From positions 101,203-165,202 of the forward strand of contig WNNJ02001588.1 in NCBI GenBank assembly GCA_012934845.2: 64,000 nucleotides of DNA, written 5' to 3'. The position numbers and the translations under genes were made by a program. This DNA comes from Pomphorhynchus laevis. Its lineage: Eukaryota > Acanthocephala > Palaeacanthocephala > Echinorhynchida > Pomphorhynchidae. The notes under the pieces were generated by a model. That model searched no databases, was not told the DNA's origin, and saw only the letters and a program-made list of their open reading frames with translations. Of this stretch, positions 29,601-36,046 are shown piece after piece (within the stretch, counting starts at the first letter, position 1; each line of letters starts with the position of its first letter).

Positions 29601-32600
29601 TGGATCACTGTGTATGACCGAAACGTTGTAACATTTATATAAAAAGACATTTTTTCGTGTGGATGATTTATTATGCGTACACACATGTTTCATTGTTTGT
29701 CGGTACTGTGGATTACCTTTTAATAAACTAGTAGAGGCCGATAGCGTTGATTTAGTTATGATTAACTATGTACTTACTGATCCTATTATATTCAAAAGTT
29801 CCAAAATATTACGTTTTCCACAAAATAATAAAGACATCATTACAGTGGCTTTATTATTAAATGGTGAACTTATCCCAAGGCTTAATTGTGGCAATGCCAA
29901 TGGATTATTCGTTGATTTATCCAAGGCATTAAACAAAGTAAACCGAGTGAGCTTAAACTTTACGATTAGATTCTTTTGCACTTCCGTGTTTATATTATTT
30001 TGACAAAACGGGAGAACCTCGATTATCACTCATTAATTACAGCACCATAATTGAAATGATGAATGATCAAACCGTAATCTCAGAGTGATTACAGTGTGTA
30101 ATTATCTACTTTAATTGTTTATCATAACATTTGAATTCTTTCGGGTATAAAATTCTTAATTTTTAAGAATTTGTAAATGTAAATAGTATTAAAAAATAGA
30201 TGTAAAGAGTAAACTAGTCTTGCATATGTAATTTTTACCAACTTTCATTCTTTATCTATAATATATAATTTATAATAATTCCATTATCTATAATAATTTT
30301 CTTAGTATTAATTTTATAATTTTATAATCTCATTTAGTGAAGTTGTTGCTTTTAAGTACAAGTTTTTTACGATGTAAACCCGATTACGGAATAAATCGGG
30401 ATACTTCAAGAGAAGTATCGGGATACTTCTCTTGAAGTATCCCGATTCGCTATTGTTATCGCTATTTTCGTTGTTAATATGTGATCTTTCTGCTAACAGA
30501 GGATCTTAAGGTTTATAGAATCCATCCGCGAAGACGGATGATCATTTAAAAGTGTCGGATTAAATATTGAAAATTCAAATGGGCTCAAACGCTTTATGTA
30601 ATTATTACGAATTAAATCGATTGTTGACATTGTCAAGACAAAAGTCATCAAGTTTCTTAGTGACAATAGGTCCTCTCGTTCAAAAGGTCTTAGGTACCGT
30701 GATCGCCTTTTCTAACAAATCGTTAGAAAAGCATTTTAAATTCAAGTAGATTAAACTAATCGGTGCTCTTTCACATTCTCAAAACAAGGCTGTCTTCCAG
30801 TTCCATGTATAAATCATATCAAAGCTACGCTAGAATCGATTGTAAATTGCAGTCTTATAATTATTTGGCCAAAATATTTAAATTTGACATTTCGTGCAAC
30901 TGAACAAATGCAAATAAATTGTTTAAATCGATTTTTCGGTAAACGGTAGGCTACGCCATTTGCCTTTCTGATAAAGCAACAACTCCTTTCACTTGGGTAG
31001 ATTCTGAATCACTCTAATCTATTCAGATCGAAAACATTTGAAGGATCTAATTTTTTGAATCGAAAAGAGGAACATCGATTATTCCCTTAATCAAGCAAAA
31101 AAGAGGGAATTGAATTGAGCAGTCACATGCAATAATGCATGAAATTCCTCATATAATGACTTTGATTAGAATATTATGCAAACAACTTTGCACAAAAGTG
31201 ATGCTTTATTTAAAATTTACAGGTACTTACAACACGGAAACATTACTTGAAAGTATCAATGAAGAGTTTGATTGTATTTGAGTATTGACAAGATATCTAA
31301 AAAAACAAAATTGTTAAATGGATAATTGTTGAATTGGATAATAAATGATGTGTTAATATTATAAACATTATAATATTATAATGTGTATTTATATACAAAA
31401 TTGTTATTTATGAACGAAATAGATAACAAATGATATGTAAAAAATATTTAAACTTCTATTTATATAAATACTTCAACAAAAACATGAACTGAGAGCTCAC
31501 AATCATTAAGTGTAGATTTTATACTAACATGATTTTTACTACTATGTGACCCAAAATTGAATACGAATAAGAAAAGAAGCGTTTATTTTACTAAAAATGA
31601 TAAGAATAACATCTAAATAAAAAATACATAAATGTAATGGCAATTTAAAAAAAAACATCTATTGAAACTTACATGTCATCTAAATGATCAGTAATATTCA
31701 ATGAAGAATTAGCTTTAAACCAAGTCGATAGAAGATATCTAAACAATTTAATTGCCATTTTGATATAAATATAATAAAAACATATATGATGTATTAAAGA
31801 CTTATAATCCTCAACAATATTTGATTTTTATTAATGTAGACTCTTCATTTTCCAATAACATTATAAACATTATTAAATTATTGAATTATTAAAAATCAAT
31901 TGTTCAATTTTACAAACTAACGTTAAGTACATTGATTTCGGCATAATCATTAATAATCATTTAAAACTTAAAGCTGTCCCTTTAAACAGTTCCACATTAT
32001 ACTATAAATAATTTATAATAAAACATTATAATAATATAATGTTAATATTATGAATTTATATTATAAATTAAGATAATATAAAAGATATTTTCATAAAAGA
32101 TAATATATTGCTGCGATGTTGTATTAAAGTACATATAAGTACAAAAAGTACATTTTTAGTTAAAAAGTACATGATCCGCAGTCACACTATAAACTGCAGC
32201 GTCGTAAACACCAACGAATGATTATAATAAAGATAGAGGAAATACAAAATAGCATGATCTAAGTATTTACACCAATATAATGATTAATTATAAATCATTT
32301 TATATTTGGTAGCCAGAATCAATGACATAAAATATATTTGAGTTTGGCGCAATACATATAAAGACTTATCACCCATAATAATGTTTAACTTTTATTAAAG
32401 TATACTTTTTATATTATAACAACTTCGTTAAACTAATTATTAAATTTTTGAATTATACAAATATTATACAAATATTATTTTATATTAATAAAATTAATTT
32501 TGAATAAATTATTTTAAATATTAAATAACATAAAGTTGTCTTGCTGCGATGTTATGTTTTGTTAAAGAGTGCATGATCAACAATCACATTTTCATTGATC

Positions 32601-35600
32601 AACAATAAAAATAGAAAAATACAAAACAAAACAAACTTTTCTAGACGTTTACACAAAAGTAAATTTAAAAATCACTGGTACTTACATTTGGTCGACAGGA
32701 TCAGAAACGACTTTTGAGTTTGGCTCAATGACTTTATTAATAAGCATTCTAAACATTTAAATTATGATTAATAAATGACTGTAATTTTAATTCATAAAAA
32801 TAGAAAATTGTTCTTCTCAAATTTCATTTTTAGAATTTTATGAAGACATTTATCAAACTTGAAAGTTTAAAGAAAGAACGAAATATTATAAAATACATAA
32901 AATAATCAAGTTGACAAACTTGTATTTTAACTTTTAATGTATTTAATTTTTTTTAATGTATTCAAATATATAAACTTTAAAACTTTTAATTTATTCTAAC
33001 TTTAATATATTTTGAGTGGGATGAACAGTGCACAATTGACAATGCCTTAATAAATAATCATAAAAAATAGTGAACATTATATTTAGTGTCGTATTTATGA
33101 GAACATAACATCATTGTTGCTTCTTACGCGCTATTAAATATCATGTTCATTCGTGCTGCATTATTTGAAAATAAAAAGAATTTTAAAATATGTTCCACCG
33201 AACTGTAGATCGGGTTTAGATATACTCGATCAAGAAATATAATGAACATGGCAATTTCATTCTGCTCCGAGCATTAGCAAATTGAAACATACATTTTGAA
33301 CAAATCAAATATGCGTTGAAGATATATGATTTTATTCGAAACTGTAATTGGATCATTTTCAATACGGAGTGGATTATCACGATTTTTGTGTTTGTAGTTT
33401 TCTGAATAAAGCTATAGGATGTCGGTCGGAGTAAATAGTATCAAACTATTTATCGCGATTTTTGTGTTTGTAGTTTTTGAATAAAGCTATTAAAAGTCGG
33501 TTGATAATTTACAGTAGGATTAAATAAGCTAACTGAGTCTAAGTATTTTATATTGCAAATTAAAAATAATTCAAAATAAAAGTTAAATAGTTAAATAATA
33601 AAAAATTAATTAATATTAAATAATTGTTATAAGATTTGATATAATTTATATCAAGATTAATTATAAACTGAAATTAAAAATAAAAATCGATTGTTATGAA
33701 TTGACTAATAGATAACAAACTATGTATCAGAATAAGGGATTAGAGGTCATCAGGAGGAACTGCTATGTTATCAGGTTTCGGCTTCTGTTCTTCTACCCAA
33801 CATAGCAGCGGGGCCAAATACATGTTAAGGACGTATTTCTTCTGATAAAACTATCTAGTATCTTATTCTAATACAAAGTATATTATTTATTATCCATCCA
33901 TAAACATTTGCCACTTAAGAGTTTAAATTTATTCTTTATTTTACTATTTTCTGCTTGATGTTATTTTTATAGATATTTCTCTTTACATATTTTAATTTTT
34001 AAAAAATTTTTACAATAACATTATTTACTTACAACCGGGTTTTCCCATTAACGTCTATAAAACCGCCTTTGATTTCTCTAAAATAAAATAAAGAAATATA
34101 AATTTTAAAACACAATGGAAACAATTATAAAACAAACAGCTTGAAAACTATCTACTCTCTACCAACTTTACGACAACATTTCATTGATTTTTACAAATAG
34201 ATCTGTTTTTTACTTTTAATGCTTAAATTATCGACACTTCAATTCAGACTAGTACTATTGCTAGTACTATTGTTTTAGCCATGATCTAGCAAACTGATTA
34301 ATGATCGATTAAATTTAGCAACATATTCGATTACATATTCCTTCAACAAAGACAGCACGCTTTTTGTCAAATAAATACAAAATGTTAATCGAAAATATCA
34401 TTATGTTATGACTCGAGGTAAGCCTATCTCACAAAAGTTCATATATAGCCGTTCATCGAAATAGCCCCAAGAAACATGTGAAAACCAAGGTCGCGTGCAT
34501 ACTAATGAAAACCCTTATTAAATTATGGACGAAATCCGTCGTTAAATTTGAGGGTACATAATTAGATCAATTGATGTATCCTGTACATCAATTTCATTGA
34601 TCTATTGATCAATTCGATTACTCTGTATTAATCTGACTGACTTATGAATGTACCGATGGAATATTAAGGTATACCAACTATTTCCATAATTTAAAATTTG
34701 TTAGATATACATCAATGCTTTATATGTTCTCTGTTAGCCATGAACGTTGAACTTGAAAATAATTCTCAAAGCTGTTAAGCAAGCAGAACTATGACCCGTT
34801 AAATCACAGAGCATTCATTTCTTAGACATGACAGTGAAAAGGAACGTTTCTATATTGAAACATACGGCATAAAGATAGCTTAAGATCACTACTGAAAAAT
34901 CGGGCACATTTTCCAAATGTGCTATAGGCATCTTAGGCATCTTAGAGTAAATCCAAATTATTCCAAACAAACAAGATAAGTTGTACTCGACAGCTAATGT
35001 GTCAAAATTACTAGATAAGGCTCCTCAACAATCATATTTACAAAAGTGTCGGTAGCTCGAACAATATAAAACAAAAATTTGATGGCTTGCACGTCGAAAC
35101 CATGTCGAAGATTACGATAAGTTCTCGTCGTATTGTAGATAGTATCCTCTGGTAAATTAGGAAGAAAATAATGTTGTACCGTATAGGAGGTATCGTGTTA
35201 TCAGTCATTTTTGGAAGAAACTAAGCTACAAAAACATGAACTCGTTTACGAAATTCCTTGTTAATATTGTGAATATATATCACAAAACAAAGTATTTTAA
35301 AGATATAATACCACACAAGTGTGTCTCAAAACGAACTAGTCAGCATTGCTAAACAAAACAATCTGCTTTAACGATAAAAGCAATTTTGATAAATTGAAAA
35401 TATTAGAAACAAAAAATTTCTACTTCGGTGGCTCATAAAAAATCCATTTCCATCAAAACTAACAAAAAGAGAAATGAAAGGAAATAAAAATATCTGTAAC
35501 ATTAAGTTTAATATTCCGGGTCTTCAAAAATATAGTTTTTAAGAAATCTAATATCGTTATATTTATATCATCGAAGCCAGATTTAAAATATTAATAAGGC

Positions 35601-36046
35601 TCACGTTTCAGACAGTATTCGAAATTAACAAAATCTTTGGGTTCCTTTTAATCGTTATTTATTTTAACTTTTTGCATTTTTTGTCGTGGATATCACTCTC
35701 ATTTGAAACAATTTTCATAATAAAGTATTAAATTAATTTACGTAATTCTTTATAAGATCACAGCAACTTGGCATAGTAATATCAAGTTGAAGTTGAACAA
35801 TGCCAAGTACTTTTGGCGGTAATTTCATGAACTTTATAATAAATTTCATTTCAACAAATTTTTAAGTTTATCTAATAATTTCATTAATCTTATAATATAT
35901 TTATTAATTCCCTTATTATATTAGGGATTCAAAGAAGTAAATTATTAATAAACATTATATTTTCCTTACTTAGCATCACATTTGACCATTAATGCTACAA
36001 TAAATCCGACCAAGGATAAAAGAAACATTTTTCTATACCGTAACAT
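781..36046 (-). CDS. Gene 1: secreted repeat protein built from symmetric micro-exons (17 intact exons, 3' end outside window)
   Basis: This is the overall span of a minus-strand gene assembled from splice signals and repeat similarity. Coding exons in order: 35970-36046, 34033-34077, 32686-32748, 31673-31738, 31231-31296, 28754-28819, 28271-28336, 27128-27193, 20912-20977, 19266-19331, 15097-15162, 13927-13989, 12391-12456, 11830-11895, 9948-10013, 5766-5831 and 781-846. They total 1106 nt, about 368 codons, with no stop in any exon in the shared frame. All introns are phase 2 and run from 376 bp to about 6.1 kb. The product would have a signal peptide, a short linker, and about 15 repeats of 20-22 residues centred on F-x-S-N-(T/S)-S-L-x-I-S. 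Sequons (NSS, NTS, NIS, NIT, NHS) recur, so an extracellular glycoprotein is inferred. No stop or poly-A exon is seen, so the gene probably continues left of base 1. The family is not one I recognise. Transcript data are absent, so the exon set is a prediction. Confidence 0.8.
847..1726. other. AT-rich intron, nothing seen
   Basis: Intron of gene 1. Only short AT-rich runs; the open frame on the minus strand at 1222-1419 has no similarity I recognise and no coding-like bias. Confidence 0.5.
1727..2711. mobile_element. Nested foldback element
   Basis: The ends are inverted copies (left: AGTCTGCCCCCGGATCGCTG; right: complement of the same type ending GGCAGGCTCAAATAATATT). A second palindrome is nested at about 2007-2410, with a 31-bp perfect outer inverted repeat. 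Repeated internal words (AGGGTCCAGATTTTAAGAGT) occur in both orientations. No transposase is seen, so it is non-autonomous. Confidence 0.7.
2712..2872. mobile_element. Short foldback MITE, family F1
   Basis: Imperfect palindrome running from TTTATTTAAACGAATCAAGG to its complement at the right end. The same family occurs at 6280-6420. The hairpin centre has the CTGAAGAA-stem-GAAA pattern discussed in the findings. Confidence 0.7.
2880..3890. repeat. Unclassified repeat, family R1, plus flanking unknown sequence
   Basis: 2940-3200 is repeated at 6465-6720 and, inverted, at 6050-6150 (shared words: CAGCCTGCAAACTCTCG, GTTTCGACTGCCT). The right part (3240-3890) has higher GC content and short minus-strand open frames at 3300-3497 and 3598-3864. 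I do not recognise them; they may be parts of a decayed element. Confidence 0.5.
4165..5831. repeat. Segmental duplication copy 1 (carries exon 16)
   Basis: About 950 bp here (4165-5110) is nearly identical to 8740-9690. The match resumes at 5246-5460 against 9690-9870, a stretch of about 145 bp being absent in the second copy. A further part (5525-5831) matches 11087-11400. Exon 16 sits at its right end. Confidence 0.85.
5766..5831 (-). CDS. Gene 1 exon 16 (66 nt repeat)
   Basis: Acceptor ATGTTTAG and donor AT|GTAAGTAGC. The core reads DNTYFDSSTSVVISANSHL. It is the source or sister of the exons at 9948-10013 and 11347-11398 by segmental duplication. Confidence 0.8.
6040..6780. mobile_element. 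Composite palindromic insertion: R1 inverted pair around MITE F1
   Basis: An inverted R1 piece (6050-6150), an AT-rich palindrome, an F1 foldback (6280-6420) and a direct R1 piece (6465-6720) form a nested insertion. Confidence 0.6.
6771..7790. repeat. Tandem repeat, three units of about 350 bp
   Basis: Units start near 6771, 7120 and 7470 with CTGATGTCTATTACACT and end with GGCGGTGCTGTTT. Copies differ by scattered substitutions. Each has a small hairpin near GCTTCTCAA..GTAGAAGC. The plus-strand open frame at 7054-7320 is incidental. Confidence 0.85.
7800..8458. mobile_element. Large foldback element with captured PLE endonuclease fragment
   Basis: Two arms of about 230 bp (7800-8032 and 8223-8458) are near-perfect inverted copies. 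The 190-bp spacer encodes, on the minus strand, SLNVRLNNRRSDLIKKL followed by NHCVKCHDTT, which resembles the GIY-YIG endonuclease core that follows the reverse transcriptase in Penelope-like elements. Both arms contain CGGACGAAACGTTTT, a hammerhead-like 3' core. Confidence 0.7.
8535..8611. repeat. (TA)n microsatellite
   Basis: About 38 TA units, directly read. Confidence 0.97.
8740..10013. repeat. Segmental duplication copy 2 (carries exon 15)
   Basis: Direct-orientation copy of 4165-5831 with one internal deletion, ending with the exon at 9948-10013. The low divergence in the first 950 bp indicates a recent event. Confidence 0.85.
9948..10013 (-). CDS. Gene 1 exon 15 (66 nt repeat)
   Basis: Donor TT|GTAAGTAAC; the acceptor is CATTCAG, a change from the TTTAG of its sisters but still functional. 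The core reads DDTYFDTHSSMVIYANSHS. It belongs to the duplicated block shared with 4165-5831. Confidence 0.75.
10014..11086. other. AT-rich intron
   Basis: No gene seen. It holds a short segment related to 5390-5480 (around 10575-10720) and two imperfect copies of a GTTAACTGAGTTAA-type word near 10800-10880. Confidence 0.5.
11087..11400. repeat. Segmental duplication copy 3 (carries the broken exon)
   Basis: Matches 5525-5831 along its length, for example the shared words TTTAAACTGTATAACACGGA and TGCAAGTTTTAAAT. A related shorter piece lies at 10575-10720 (compare 5390-5480). Confidence 0.75.
11347..11398 (-). pseudogene. Broken copy of a gene 1 repeat exon
   Basis: The middle of this segment matches exon 16 (5766-5831), including DSHTSVVITA-like codons, and a GTAAGTAG donor is present. 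The 3' end lacks about 14 nt of the family exon and the usual TTTAG acceptor is gone. Using the nearest AG gives 52 nt, which would break the reading frame of the transcript. It lies in a segmental copy of 5525-5831, so it is a duplicated exon that has decayed and is probably skipped. Confidence 0.55.
11830..11895 (-). CDS. Gene 1 exon 14 (66 nt repeat)
   Basis: Acceptor ATATTTAG and donor AT|GTAAGTTAC. The core reads ETFHDAHSSTEIIADARY and is a sister of exon 13 (DAH block). Confidence 0.75.
12391..12456 (-). CDS. Gene 1 exon 13 (66 nt repeat)
   Basis: Acceptor TATATTTAG and donor AT|GTAAGTAGCATG. The core reads THFDAHCTIGISASARL. It carries the only cysteine in the repeats of this sub-group. 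Confidence 0.78.
12610..13420 (+). mobile_element. Penelope-like element (type A) fragment
   Basis: Decayed coding with PLE reverse transcriptase landmarks on the plus strand: an N-terminal piece (NYPNYRMTSEIEAENKRF), a YILPKLHKL block followed by HPIISNSAG, and a downstream stretch with the FSLMSNYIKMITF-like counterpart of the usual FLDV block. There are many stops. It was inserted in the intron between exons 12 and 13. Confidence 0.6.
13421..13926. other. Intron sequence, unassigned
   Basis: Somewhat less AT-rich than its surroundings, with no frame I can interpret. It may be the 3' untranslated part of the adjacent PLE. Confidence 0.35.
13927..13989 (-). CDS. Gene 1 exon 12 (63 nt repeat)
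   Basis: Acceptor CTTGTTTAG and donor AT|GTAAGTTCATG. The core reads NTFFKSNTSLSINGITE, almost exact consensus. It is one codon shorter than most. Confidence 0.8.
13990..15096. other. AT-rich intron, nothing seen
   Basis: Low-complexity AT-rich DNA with short local duplications (for example TTGCAGACATTGAATA at about 14090 and 14165). Confidence 0.5.
15097..15162 (-). CDS. Gene 1 exon 11 (66 nt repeat)
   Basis: Donor AC|GTAAGTAGC and acceptor AAATATATAG. The core reads EDTDFYRHSSMAIYANAFL, of the sub-type with HSSMxIYAN shared with exon 15. It lies just left of the LINE insertion. Confidence 0.75.
15285..17910 (+). mobile_element. RTE-type LINE (LINE A), nearly full span but broken
   Basis: Inserted in the intron between exons 10 and 11. 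15290-15540 holds two tandem 5' units (GGAGACCTGTTTCCTTGCAG and a variant). The endonuclease domain follows (15650-16215: LVEEMVRFGLEIVRVTS, ERRQAGV-type block, FNAHVGSDSSTWKGV). The reverse transcriptase is at 16500-17610: KKGDRRECSDYRGITLL, VDLEKAFDRVP, RQDCTLSPLLFLVYMD, the catalytic LLFADDVVLLA near 17100, and the thumb-side DVEDFKYLGLLFS. The tail at 17700-17890 carries GKRPRDRHQYRWKD and DPTPGQVVDR. Stops interrupt the frame (for example at 15899, 16216 and 16790), the frame shifts before FADD, and sequence is missing around 16220-16440. It matches the RTE/RTEX-like LINEs common in invertebrates and fish. Confidence 0.88.
17911..18399. other. AT-rich intron after LINE A, nothing seen
   Basis: No feature beyond short AT-rich runs; the LINE A 3' end is somewhere in the first 100 bases. 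Confidence 0.4.
18400..19020 (+). mobile_element. PLE type B fragment (YIDD reverse transcriptase), internally deleted
   Basis: The plus strand reads TSHCSIMDKKGISIK, IPILY-NPKLHKNPIKPR, then after a deletion the palm motif FRYIDDICVFNSNNFYSIS. The order and motifs match the better copy at 40500-42440. The minus-strand open frame at 18416-18652 is its shadow. Confidence 0.75.
19266..19331 (-). CDS. Gene 1 exon 10 (66 nt repeat)
   Basis: Acceptor AAATATTTAG and donor AT|GTAAGTAGCAC. The core reads DTVFKSYYSLAFSGDFKL. Its splice flanks resemble those of exon 8, which suggests exon-plus-flank duplication. Confidence 0.8.
19332..20911. other. AT-rich intron with a faint LINE A trace
   Basis: Mostly low-complexity. 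20040-20180 carries a faint minus-strand match to the LINE A segment around 17290-17330 (compare 48790-48910). Nothing else seen. Confidence 0.4.
20912..20977 (-). CDS. Gene 1 exon 9 (66 nt repeat)
   Basis: Acceptor TTTTTTTAG and donor CT|GTAAGTTTC. The core reads FHDNNVQSHFLLNILGNNHT. The S-N-S part is altered to SHF, but the L-N-I-x-G-N tail is kept. The intron before it (20978-27127) is the longest in the gene and is full of PLE and LINE fragments. Confidence 0.72.
21480..21760 (+). mobile_element. PLE type B fragment
   Basis: It encodes RQIKGVLMGGHSSPIIAVFF, the motif just before the YIDD palm block, and then EFVHNC and a degraded palm. Confidence 0.7.
21940..22600 (+). repeat. Two tandem copies of the PLE-B terminal block
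   Basis: Each carries AGAGGTCATCAGGAGGAACTG, trimmed by local changes, then CAGCATAGCAGCGGG, GTATTTCCTCTGA and TATCTTATTCTAATACAAAG. The same block recurs near 33720, 40160, 48490 (inverted), 48930 (inverted), 52240, 52550 and 53930, usually next to PLE-B coding fragments. Confidence 0.75.
22740..23000 (-). mobile_element. RTE-type LINE (LINE B) 3' fragment
   Basis: The minus strand reads GVRLRWYGHVLRSENYSVAN and GKRPRGRPKPK, the characteristic C-terminus of this RTE group. Confidence 0.8.
23030..23560 (-). mobile_element. PLE type B fragment
   Basis: The minus-strand frame at 23040-23336 contains FRYIVDICVFNSNNFYSIS, then LILNKTNINDKESIYLDMN and LYRKDDTFKFTRNIFLHE. The first catalytic Asp position reads V (YIVD instead of YIDD), so it is inactive. 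Upstream (to the right) is the GGNSSPIIA-type block. Confidence 0.8.
23545..25080 (-). mobile_element. RTE-type LINE (LINE B), 3' half
   Basis: Minus-strand remnant in several frames, in order: KWWRLQEKKFEIINCIQLPD, PIWKRICSSAKCANYRSIRL, KIFERIYDQRI, HADFVKGCGFTDAVHATRLL, FFDLEKAFDHVPHELIW, KTEYLTTTPNDT, QEARLL-YGHN and the tail LAFDRVKWKEDSMKVDP. Frame changes and stops make it non-functional. Insertion at or near the PLE-B fragment to its left. Confidence 0.85.
25081..26389. other. AT-rich intron with a PLE-B end
   Basis: 25540-25700 matches the PLE-B 3' region (GATTTTGAAGAAAGCCAATATC, trimmed). 25975-26050 is duplicated at 26846-26925 (AGAATTTTCACAATCC and following). No gene is seen otherwise. 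Confidence 0.5.
26390..26740 (+). mobile_element. RTE-type LINE (LINE B) 3' fragment
   Basis: The plus strand reads DRRKSDRPKSDVYNTVVHTV, ALYGIECRSAT and then NITPISDKMQPARRRWYGHI, matching the RTE thumb and C-terminal region. Open frames on the minus strand here are shadows. Confidence 0.85.
27128..27193 (-). CDS. Gene 1 exon 8 (66 nt repeat)
   Basis: Acceptor CAATATTTAG and donor AT|GTAAGTAGCACT. The core reads NTIFESNHSLFFDSNFTG, with sequons NHS and NFT. The flank is clearly related to that of exon 10 (19266-19331) and to a decayed copy near 27880-27960. Confidence 0.8.
27880..27965 (-). pseudogene. Decayed copy of a gene 1 repeat exon
   Basis: The flank of exon 8, including the words around its donor (AGGAAT|GTAA), is repeated here. 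The body of the exon is disrupted and no in-phase acceptor is found: the nearest one would give a 16-nt exon in the wrong phase. It looks like a duplicated exon lost by mutation. Confidence 0.45.
28271..28336 (-). CDS. Gene 1 exon 7 (66 nt repeat)
   Basis: Acceptor TTTATTTTAG and donor AT|GTAAGTTTA. The core reads NNTMFYPKSSLVISAVV. The open frame and symmetric phase are kept. Confidence 0.78.
28754..28819 (-). CDS. Gene 1 exon 6 (66 nt repeat)
   Basis: Donor AT|GTAAGTATG; the acceptor is TACTCATAG, less typical than the TTTAG of its sisters. The core reads ARFEPFSLLNISGNVKH, preserving the S-L-x-I-S-G-N block and one sequon. Confidence 0.75.
28950..30030 (+). pseudogene. Unrecognised coding remnant, split by a foldback insertion
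   Basis: Two plus-strand open frames (28964-29227, 87 aa; 29659-30003, 114 aa) have protein-like composition unlike the surrounding AT-rich intron. The first includes SSLNVNTEFSEYDFF; the second has CRYCGLPFNKLVEADSVDLV and a hydrophobic end. Paired cysteines hint at a metal-binding module. I do not recognise a family. It could be a decayed host gene copy or an old integrated element. It lies inside the intron between exons 5 and 6 of gene 1, on the opposite strand. Confidence 0.4.
29489..29684. mobile_element. Foldback MITE
   Basis: Imperfect palindrome with ends GCATAATAAATTATCCACA and its complement. The arms include AAATGTCTTTTTATA and ACCGAAACG. It interrupts the coding remnant around it. 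Confidence 0.75.
30382..30455. repeat. Strong hairpin
   Basis: AATCGGGATACTTCAAGAGA is followed by its inverted copy (TCTCTTGAAGTATCCCGATT) with a short spacer. Confidence 0.8.
30456..31130. other. Intron sequence of higher complexity, unassigned
   Basis: Less AT-rich than its surroundings, with a 60-codon plus-strand open frame (30567-30749) that I do not recognise. Possibly a further decayed element. Confidence 0.35.
31231..31296 (-). CDS. Gene 1 exon 5 (66 nt repeat)
   Basis: Acceptor TTTTTTTAG and donor TT|GTAAGTACC. The core reads TQIQSNSSLILSSNVSV, again with two sequons (NSS, NVS). Phase 2 on both sides. Confidence 0.8.
31673..31738 (-). CDS. Gene 1 exon 4 (66 nt repeat)
   Basis: Acceptor AATTGTTTAG and donor AT|GTAAGTTTC. 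The core reads TWFKANSSLNITDHL, close to consensus, with two N-glycosylation sequons (NSS, NIT). It is separated by a 376-bp intron from exon 5, the shortest intron of the gene. Confidence 0.8.
32686..32748 (-). CDS. Gene 1 exon 3 (63 nt, first, divergent repeat)
   Basis: Acceptor AATGTTTAG and donor AT|GTAAGTAC. It reads MLINKVIEPNSKVVSDPVDQ. It keeps the phase, length class and PNS core position of the family, but the second half is divergent. Confidence 0.75.
33530..33920 (+). repeat. PLE-B terminal block
   Basis: Same block as at 22400-22560 (AGAGGTCATCAGGAGGAACT, CATAGCAGCGGGGCC, CTTATTCTAATACAAAGT), here without coding sequence. Confidence 0.7.
34033..34077 (-). CDS. Gene 1 exon 2 (45 nt linker exon)
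   Basis: Acceptor TTTTATTTTAG and donor TT|GTAAGTAA bound a 45-nt exon, open in frame, reading EIKGGFIDVNGKTR. With the split codons it joins the signal peptide (AA|A, Lys) to exon 3 (TT|A, Leu). It is shorter than the repeat exons and lacks the F-x-S-N-S-L core, so it is probably the mature N-terminus rather than a repeat. Confidence 0.72.
34780..35560 (+). mobile_element. Penelope-like element (type A) 3' fragment
   Basis: Broken plus-strand frames show the region after the reverse transcriptase (AHFPN, HLRVNPNYSKQTR), then a GIY-YIG-like ELVYEIPC, and the C-terminal block DKLKILETKNFYF. This is the order known for PLEs with a C-terminal endonuclease. Located in the intron between exons 1 and 2. 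Confidence 0.65.
35970..36046 (-). CDS. Gene 1 exon 1: start codon and signal peptide
   Basis: The exon encodes a 25-residue leader: a basic start (MLRYRK) and then MFLLSLVGFIVALMVKCDA, a textbook signal peptide with likely cleavage after CDA. A TGA stop lies directly before the ATG in frame, supporting this start; the second ATG (residue 7) is an alternative. The exon ends GCT AA followed by GTAAGG, which is phase 2 and matches every downstream exon. A good acceptor (TGTTTTTAG) ends at 36056, nine bases upstream of the ATG, so a 5' UTR exon may be spliced on. Confidence 0.78.
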
